A DNA stretch of 32,322 nucleotides, from the NCBI GenBank assembly GCA_003213855.1, contig QCMJ01000011.1:1-32322 (forward strand), read 5' to 3'. Of this stretch, positions 27,552 through 32,322 are shown piece after piece. Every line of letters begins with the position of its first letter. Positions within the stretch are counted from its first letter, which is position 1. This DNA comes from Prochlorococcus sp. AG-418-O03. Lineage in GTDB: Bacteria > Cyanobacteriota > Cyanobacteriia > PCC-6307 > Cyanobiaceae. Below the pieces are notes generated by a model. It was not told where the DNA came from and ran no database searches. It worked only from the letters and a program-made list of their open reading frames with translations. The position numbers and the translations under genes were made by a program.

Positions 27552-29855
27552 GTGAAAAATATGAAGAGCATTCAATTAAGCGTTACAGGAATGAAGTGCG
27601 GAGGTTGTGTTAGTACTGTTGAAAAAATATTGAACAATTCTGATGGTATTGAAAATGTTTCTGTTAACTTGCTTACTGAAAGTGCTTATTTTGAAATTAC
27701 CCAGAAACATATAGAAATAGAATCAGTTCTCGAAAATCTAAAAGAGAATGGTTTCCCATCAAAGATTTACATAAATGATTTTTCAAAAAAAATAAATAAA
27801 GCAGAATTAGAAAAAAAAAAGAAGTGGAATAATCAATGGAAAAAACTAACTTTTGCCCTATTACTTTTATTATTTTCAGGATTAGGTCATCTTGCAGAAG
27901 GAAGATATATAAATTTTCCAATATTAGGTAATATATTTTTTCACGCTTCATTAGCAACGTTAGCTCTATTATTTCCTGGCAGAGGAATAATTATTAATGG
28001 ATTTAAATCATTTATTAATAACCATCCCGATATGGATTCTTTAGTAGCTCTTGGAGTAATTAGCGCATATACAACAAGTCTTCTATCCTTAATATTTCCT
28101 GCCACTGGTTTTCCTTGTTTTTTTAATGAGCCAGTTATGCTGTTAGGCTTCATACTGATTGGACGTTACTTAGAAGAAAGAGCAAGATATCAAACTGGTT
28201 CATCCATTGGAGAATTATTAGATCTCCAACCTGAAATGGCAAATATCTACACAGAAGACAATCAAATAAAGTCAATAAGAGTTAACACTTTAAGACCTGA
28301 TCAAGAGATTCAAGTTTTAGCAGGAGACAGAGTACCTGCTGACTGCATTGTTACCCGAGGAAATTCATATGTTGATGTTTCACATATTACTGGAGAATCC
28401 AAACCAATAGAAGTAAAAGAAGGCGAAAATCTATCTAATGGGTCTTTAAATCTTAATTCAACTCTTAGACTTAAAGTACAAAAGGTCGGAGGAGATTCTT
28501 CTCTCGCAAAACTAGTAAATCTTATTGAGTCTGTAAACTCTAGAAAACCTCGCATTCAAAGCATTGCTGATGAAATTGCAGGTAAATTTACTTACTTTGT
28601 ACTTATTTTTGCTACTTTAACCTTCTTCTTTTGGTGGAAGGGGGCAAGAAATATATGGCCTGAATTATTAAGTCACAATCATGAATTAATCACTCAGTCA
28701 AACCATACACTTCATAGTTCGCTTGGCAGTAATGCAGAGAATTTCCTGAGTTTAGCAATTCAATTGTCAATTGCCGTTTTAGTGATAGCTTGTCCTTGTG
28801 CATTAGGTTTAGCCACCCCAACTGTAATCACTGTCGCATCAGGTAAAGCAGCAAAAAAAGGGGTTTTATTTAAAGGCGGGGATAAAATAGAAATGGCTTC
28901 AAGAATTAATCACATTATTTTTGACAAGACAGGTACCTTAACAAAAGGTAAGCCTTTTATTGTTGATTACAAAAATAATGATGATCATTCATTTTTATTA
29001 AAAATAGCTGCCAGTTTAGAAAAAGAAAGCAGACATCCAATCGCAGACGCCTTAATTCAAGAGGCAAAAAAGCAAAATTTAAGTTTATTTCCTATAAAAA
29101 AAATTTTCACTCATTCAGGGCGAGGTATTTCTGGAGAACTTGAGTCAATTGACGGACTTATTAATATTGGAAATATTGAATGGCTACTAAGCAAAGGAAT
29201 AATTATTGATAGTGATGCAAAAAAAGTCATTGAAAATGAAGAAACAAAAACGAACACTATCATTGGAGTAAGTATCAAAGATAAGTTATTAGGCTTTATT
29301 TTGCTCGGAGATTTACTCAGAGATGATTCAATTAAAACAGTTCAAAATTTGAGAGAAAACAAATTTAAAATTAACATTTTAAGTGGCGATAGGAAACAAA
29401 CAGTTTTAGCTTTAGCAAAAAAAATTGGTTGTAAAGAAACAGAAGTAAAATGGGATCTTCTTCCTGAAATGAAGCTAAAGACTATAGAAAATTTAAAAAT
29501 TAATAATAAAGTGGCAATGATTGGTGATGGGATTAATGATGTCCCAGCCTTAGCATCCTCAGACTTAGGAATTGCGGTAGGATCAGGGACTCAAATAGCC
29601 AAGGCAAATGCAGATGTAGTATTAATGGGAGATCAACTAAATGGATTACCCTACGCCTTAAATCTTTCAAAAAAAACTTTAAGAAAAATAAAGCAAAATC
29701 TAACATGGGCTTTTGGTTACAACTTACTGGCTATACCTTTAGCCGCCGGCATTTTATTCCCTAAATACGGTATTCTTCTTACTCCATCAATAGCAGCATT
29801 ATTGATGGCTATTAGCTCTATTACAGTTGTAATTAATGCTTTATCTTTGGATTAA
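27552..29855 (+). CDS. copper-transporting P1B-type ATPase (CtaA/PacS type)
   Basis: Heavy-metal pump, most likely for Cu(I), moving copper across the plasma or thylakoid membrane toward plastocyanin and cytochrome oxidase. The 767 residues have an N-terminal metal-binding domain with GMKCGGC (Cys16, Cys19), eight predicted membrane helices, and the Cu-site CPC (Cys414, Cys416). The phosphorylation site Asp458 lies in DKTGTLTKG and the hinge GDGINDVPA starts at 658. The start is GTG at 27552, with an ATG three codons in (27561) equally possible. The stop abuts the tmk ATG with no spacer. Whether it is the CtaA or the PacS role is not decidable here. Confidence 0.92.
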   Translation: MKNMKSIQLSVTGMKCGGCVSTVEKILNNSDGIENVSVNLLTESAYFEITQKHIEIESVLENLKENGFPSKIYINDFSKKINKAELEKKKKWNNQWKKLTFALLLLLFSGLGHLAEGRYINFPILGNIFFHASLATLALLFPGRGIIINGFKSFINNHPDMDSLVALGVISAYTTSLLSLIFPATGFPCFFNEPVMLLGFILIGRYLEERARYQTGSSIGELLDLQPEMANIYTEDNQIKSIRVNTLRPDQEIQVLAGDRVPADCIVTRGNSYVDVSHITGESKPIEVKEGENLSNGSLNLNSTLRLKVQKVGGDSSLAKLVNLIESVNSRKPRIQSIADEIAGKFTYFVLIFATLTFFFWWKGARNIWPELLSHNHELITQSNHTLHSSLGSNAENFLSLAIQLSIAVLVIACPCALGLATPTVITVASGKAAKKGVLFKGGDKIEMASRINHIIFDKTGTLTKGKPFIVDYKNNDDHSFLLKIAASLEKESRHPIADALIQEAKKQNLSLFPIKKIFTHSGRGISGELESIDGLINIGNIEWLLSKGIIIDSDAKKVIENEETKTNTIIGVSIKDKLLGFILLGDLLRDDSIKTVQNLRENKFKINILSGDRKQTVLALAKKIGCKETEVKWDLLPEMKLKTIENLKINNKVAMIGDGINDVPALASSDLGIAVGSGTQIAKANADVVLMGDQLNGLPYALNLSKKTLRKIKQNLTWAFGYNLLAIPLAAGILFPKYGILLTPSIAALLMAISSITVVINALSLD

Positions 29856-30494
29856 ATGAAAGGAAAATTTATCGTTATTGAGGGTATTGATGGATGTGGT
29901 AAAACTACCCAAATAGATGAACTATCTAAATGGCTTCCGAATAGTGGTCTAATAAAGAAAGGGTCTAAATTAATCACAACAAGAGAGCCCGGAGGTAGTC
30001 TTTTAGGAAAAAAACTTAGAGGACTGATTCTTGATAATAATGAAAATAACAAGCCTTCATCTCTTGCAGAATTATTGCTTTATTCAGCGGATAGAGCTGA
30101 ACACGTTTCCAAAATTATTTCACCTGCTTTAAAAAACAATGATTGGGTAATAAGTGATAGATTTTCCGATTCCACACTGGCTTATCAAGGTTATGGAAGA
30201 AATATAAATTTAGAAATAATTAAAAATATTGAATCTATTGTGTGTCAAGGAGCAGCTCCAGATCTTACTTTCTTCTTGGAAATTTCTCCAGAAGAGAGCA
30301 TATTAAGAAGAAAAAATGAAATTCCAGACAGAATGGAATCAGAAGGTATTAGATTTTTAGAAAAAGTAAATAAAGGCTTCAAACTAATTGCCAAACAAAA
30401 AAACTGGAAAGTAATATCTGCTTCACAAAATATTAAAACTATTTCTAATCAAATTAAAGAGACTTTGCTAAACAATTTTTCTTATAACAAATGA
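29856..30494 (+). CDS. tmk: thymidylate kinase
   Basis: Phosphorylates dTMP to dTDP for DNA synthesis. The 212-residue protein has the P-loop [11 protein letters not shown], the TREPGGS loop, the DR(F)[12 protein letters not shown] substrate-binding region and a short lid (RMESEG). The ATG directly follows the copper-ATPase stop. The 3' end overlaps holB by the four bases ATGA, so tmk and holB are translationally coupled, as in many bacteria. Confidence 0.95.
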   Translation: MKGKFIVIEGIDGCGKTTQIDELSKWLPNSGLIKKGSKLITTREPGGSLLGKKLRGLILDNNENNKPSSLAELLLYSADRAEHVSKIISPALKNNDWVISDRFSDSTLAYQGYGRNINLEIIKNIESIVCQGAAPDLTFFLEISPEESILRRKNEIPDRMESEGIRFLEKVNKGFKLIAKQKNWKVISASQNIKTISNQIKETLLNNFSYNK

Positions 30495-31453
30495 TTGAGG
30501 TTCAAAAAAATAATTTTTTCTTGAATGAAGAAGTCAATAGCTTTCTTAAGAACATAATTAAAAACAAATCATTGGCAAATGGTTATATATTTTATGGTGC
30601 TGAAGGATTAGGCAAAAAGCGAACTGCTCTTCAATTTATAAAAGAGATTTTCAAACAGTCTTCACCAAGCGAAAATGTTGAAGAGACAATTTCAAACAAT
30701 AACCATCCTGATTTTTTAATTATTGAACCTGATTCTCTTTTGGCAACAAAAAGTTCAGGAAGTTTCGATGTTGAAAAAATAATAAAAAGTGGATCTGAGA
30801 TTATTAAAATTGCTCAAATACGTAATATCAAAACTTTTCTTAGTCAAAAATCAATAAACTCAGAAAAAAAAATTGTTTTGATTATTGATGCACACCTCTT
30901 AAACGAAGCAGCCTCAAATTGTCTTTTAAAAACCTTAGAAGAACCTAGTAACGGTATTTTTATTTTATTAACATCTAAATTAAACCTTCTCTTAGATACG
31001 ATCATCTCAAGATGTCAAATCGTCAGATTTCGATCTTTTTCTAGTAAACAAATAAAGTCAATTTTAAAAGAATATTTAGATAGTTCTAAATTAAAGATAC
31101 ATACAAAATTAAAATTTGAAGATTTAATAAACTCTGCAAATGGATCTCCAAATCAATTGTTGAAAAATATTGAAATTTGGAATGATTTTTCAGATGAAAT
31201 TATAAGTAAATTAGATAATCCAATTAAAAATAGTCTGGAAATATTAGAAATATCTAAATCGATATCTGAAAAATTAGAAATTTTTCAACAGATTTGTTTA
31301 GTAAATTTAATTCAAACAATTTGGTGGAGAAAAACAAAAAAAATCGGTTTAGTTAAAAAACTTGAAAATTTAAAATACCTCTTAAGAAAAAATATTCAAC
31401 CGAGGTTGGCATGGGAAATAGCTTTTTTAAAAATTTCAATGGAAGATATATGA
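30491..31453 (+). CDS. holB: DNA polymerase III delta-prime subunit
   Basis: Clamp-loader subunit that, with the tau/gamma subunits, opens and loads the sliding clamp. The 320 residues show the AAA+ fold: [14 protein letters not shown] (P-loop-like, residues 36-49), [22 protein letters not shown] (sensor region) and SRCQIVRFR (arginine-finger region). The cysteines that bind zinc in E. coli delta-prime and gamma, expected between the P-loop and NHPDF, are absent. It overlaps tmk by 4 bases and ends 2 bases from the convergent rpaA. Confidence 0.92.
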   Translation: MIEVQKNNFFLNEEVNSFLKNIIKNKSLANGYIFYGAEGLGKKRTALQFIKEIFKQSSPSENVEETISNNNHPDFLIIEPDSLLATKSSGSFDVEKIIKSGSEIIKIAQIRNIKTFLSQKSINSEKKIVLIIDAHLLNEAASNCLLKTLEEPSNGIFILLTSKLNLLLDTIISRCQIVRFRSFSSKQIKSILKEYLDSSKLKIHTKLKFEDLINSANGSPNQLLKNIEIWNDFSDEIISKLDNPIKNSLEILEISKSISEKLEIFQQICLVNLIQTIWWRKTKKIGLVKKLENLKYLLRKNIQPRLAWEIAFLKISMEDI

Positions 31454-31455
31454 AA

Positions 31456-32238
31456 TTAATCTATTGCAGAATTTATTAAGTCAGGATTTCTTGCTTGAAT
31501 GAACTCTTGCCTAGCAGTTTCCACTTGAGAACCAATAGGTAACTCAAGACAATATCCAGCACCGTATACAGTTTTAATATAAATAGGTTTACGTGGATCG
31601 GGTTCAAGCTTAGTGCGTAAGTGTCTAATATGAACTCTTATTGTCTCAATATCATCATCAGGTTCATATCCCCATACTTCTTTAAGAATTAATGCTGGAG
31701 ATACAGTTTGACCATGTCTCTGCAAAAGACAATGAAGAAGTTCAAATTCAAGATGCGTTAACCTAACAGGAGATTCAAACCATATTGCTTCAAATCTTTC
31801 CGGAACAAGAGTTAAAGGTCCATAATTTAATATTTCTTGCTGGTTACTAGAATTTAATTGTGCTCTATTGGTTCTTCTTAGTAAAGCTTTTATGCGTACA
31901 TATAATTCTTCTAAATCGAATGGTTTAGTAATATAATCATCTGCTCCAGAATTGAACCCAGTTACTTTATCTTTAAGGCCGCCTAAGGCAGTTATCATCA
32001 AAATTGGTATATTTGATGTTCTTTCATCTCTTCTTAGTCGCTGGCATAAAGTTAATCCATCAACGCTTGGTAGCATTAAATCCAAAAGTATTAAATCTGG
32101 TGAATACTGAAGAGCTAATGCTTGTCCTTTAATTCCATCTTCAGCTTTTTGGACATCGAAACCAGAATGTTCTAAATGCTTAGCCACCAAATCTCGCATA
32201 TCACGATCATCTTCAATTAAAAGGATTGAAATTGTCAT
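31456..32238 (-). CDS. rpaA: OmpR-type response regulator RpaA
   Basis: Output regulator of the cyanobacterial clock, phosphorylated by the kinase SasA and controlling day/night gene expression. The 260 residues start [11 protein letters not shown]. The receiver has Asp53 as phospho-acceptor in [11 protein letters not shown], and Thr and Lys in MITALGG and YITKPFD. The winged helix includes [20 protein letters not shown] and the C-terminal [13 protein letters not shown], close to RpaA of Synechococcus elongatus as I recall it. Prochlorococcus keeps KaiB, KaiC, SasA and RpaA but lacks KaiA (established knowledge), so here RpaA would read an hourglass-like timer. The 84 bases upstream to the window edge contain a short TTACTGTAA palindrome at 32312-32320. 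Confidence 0.93.
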   Translation of the reverse strand: MTISILLIEDDRDMRDLVAKHLEHSGFDVQKAEDGIKGQALALQYSPDLILLDLMLPSVDGLTLCQRLRRDERTSNIPILMITALGGLKDKVTGFNSGADDYITKPFDLEELYVRIKALLRRTNRAQLNSSNQQEILNYGPLTLVPERFEAIWFESPVRLTHLEFELLHCLLQRHGQTVSPALILKEVWGYEPDDDIETIRVHIRHLRTKLEPDPRKPIYIKTVYGAGYCLELPIGSQVETARQEFIQARNPDLINSAID

Positions 32239-32322
32239 ATTTATGAACTATTAAATTAAAATTAAGTTTTAGTATTATGATTCTCTCAAGAATTTATAAA
32301 GATTGCTGAATTACTGTAAACA

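Overview
The window looks like a piece of a high-light-adapted Prochlorococcus chromosome, or a very close relative. The evidence is very AT-rich DNA, about 35 tightly packed genes, and a purely cyanobacterial gene set: NDH-1 subunits including the cyanobacterial/plastid NdhM, Ycf3, Ycf34, the regulators RpaA, RpaB and RbcR, and plant-type phytoene desaturase and synthase. The clade is inferred from composition and gene content; no search was run. I saw no rRNA, tRNA, CRISPR array, insertion sequence or prophage. No gap between genes exceeds about 150 bases.

Layout. (1) 85-5478, plus strand: citrate synthase, then ndhA-ndhI-ndhG-ndhE followed closely by NAD kinase and a CYTH-domain protein. 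A hairpin with a T-rich tail closes the run. (2) 5556-8977: a 60-residue unknown protein whose 3' end overlaps a small LuxR-type regulator resembling PedR; then metF, tail-to-tail with a sugar-nucleotide transferase that lies downstream of scpA. (3) 9101-15612: ndhF and ndhD behind a NnrU/Z-ISO-type carotene isomerase, divergent from the LysR regulator rbcR; then ndhM coupled to a membrane-anchored DUF3172 protein. (4) 15703-18045: crtP (pds) and crtB. Phytoene synthase, phytoene desaturase and the probable zeta-carotene isomerase therefore lie within about 5 kb. (5) 18046-20671: an RRM RNA-binding protein, the CCA-adding enzyme, Ycf34 and a TsaB-like protein. (6) 20676-25443, minus strand: rpaB-plsX-fabH-fabD-plsC, a light/redox response regulator directly upstream of genes that initiate fatty-acid and phospholipid synthesis. 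(7) 25551-32238: radA, ycf3, a copper-type P-ATPase with tmk and holB directly behind it, then rpaA.

How it works together. The shared themes are electron transport around photosystem I and the plastoquinone pool (three NDH-1 loci, Ycf3, probable copper supply to plastocyanin), pigment synthesis, membrane lipid synthesis, and the regulators that tune these to light, redox state and time of day (RpaA, RpaB, RbcR, PedR-like).

Most of the window is conserved core chromosome. The least ordinary signals are: a six-fold 11-residue amphipathic repeat fused to the N terminus of PlsX, which looks like a built-in lipid-binding helix; inverted repeats in the rbcR/Z-ISO gap and between plsX and fabH; the antisense 3' overlap of the PedR-like gene with a small unknown gene; and seven convergent gene junctions that all have 6 bases or fewer between them.
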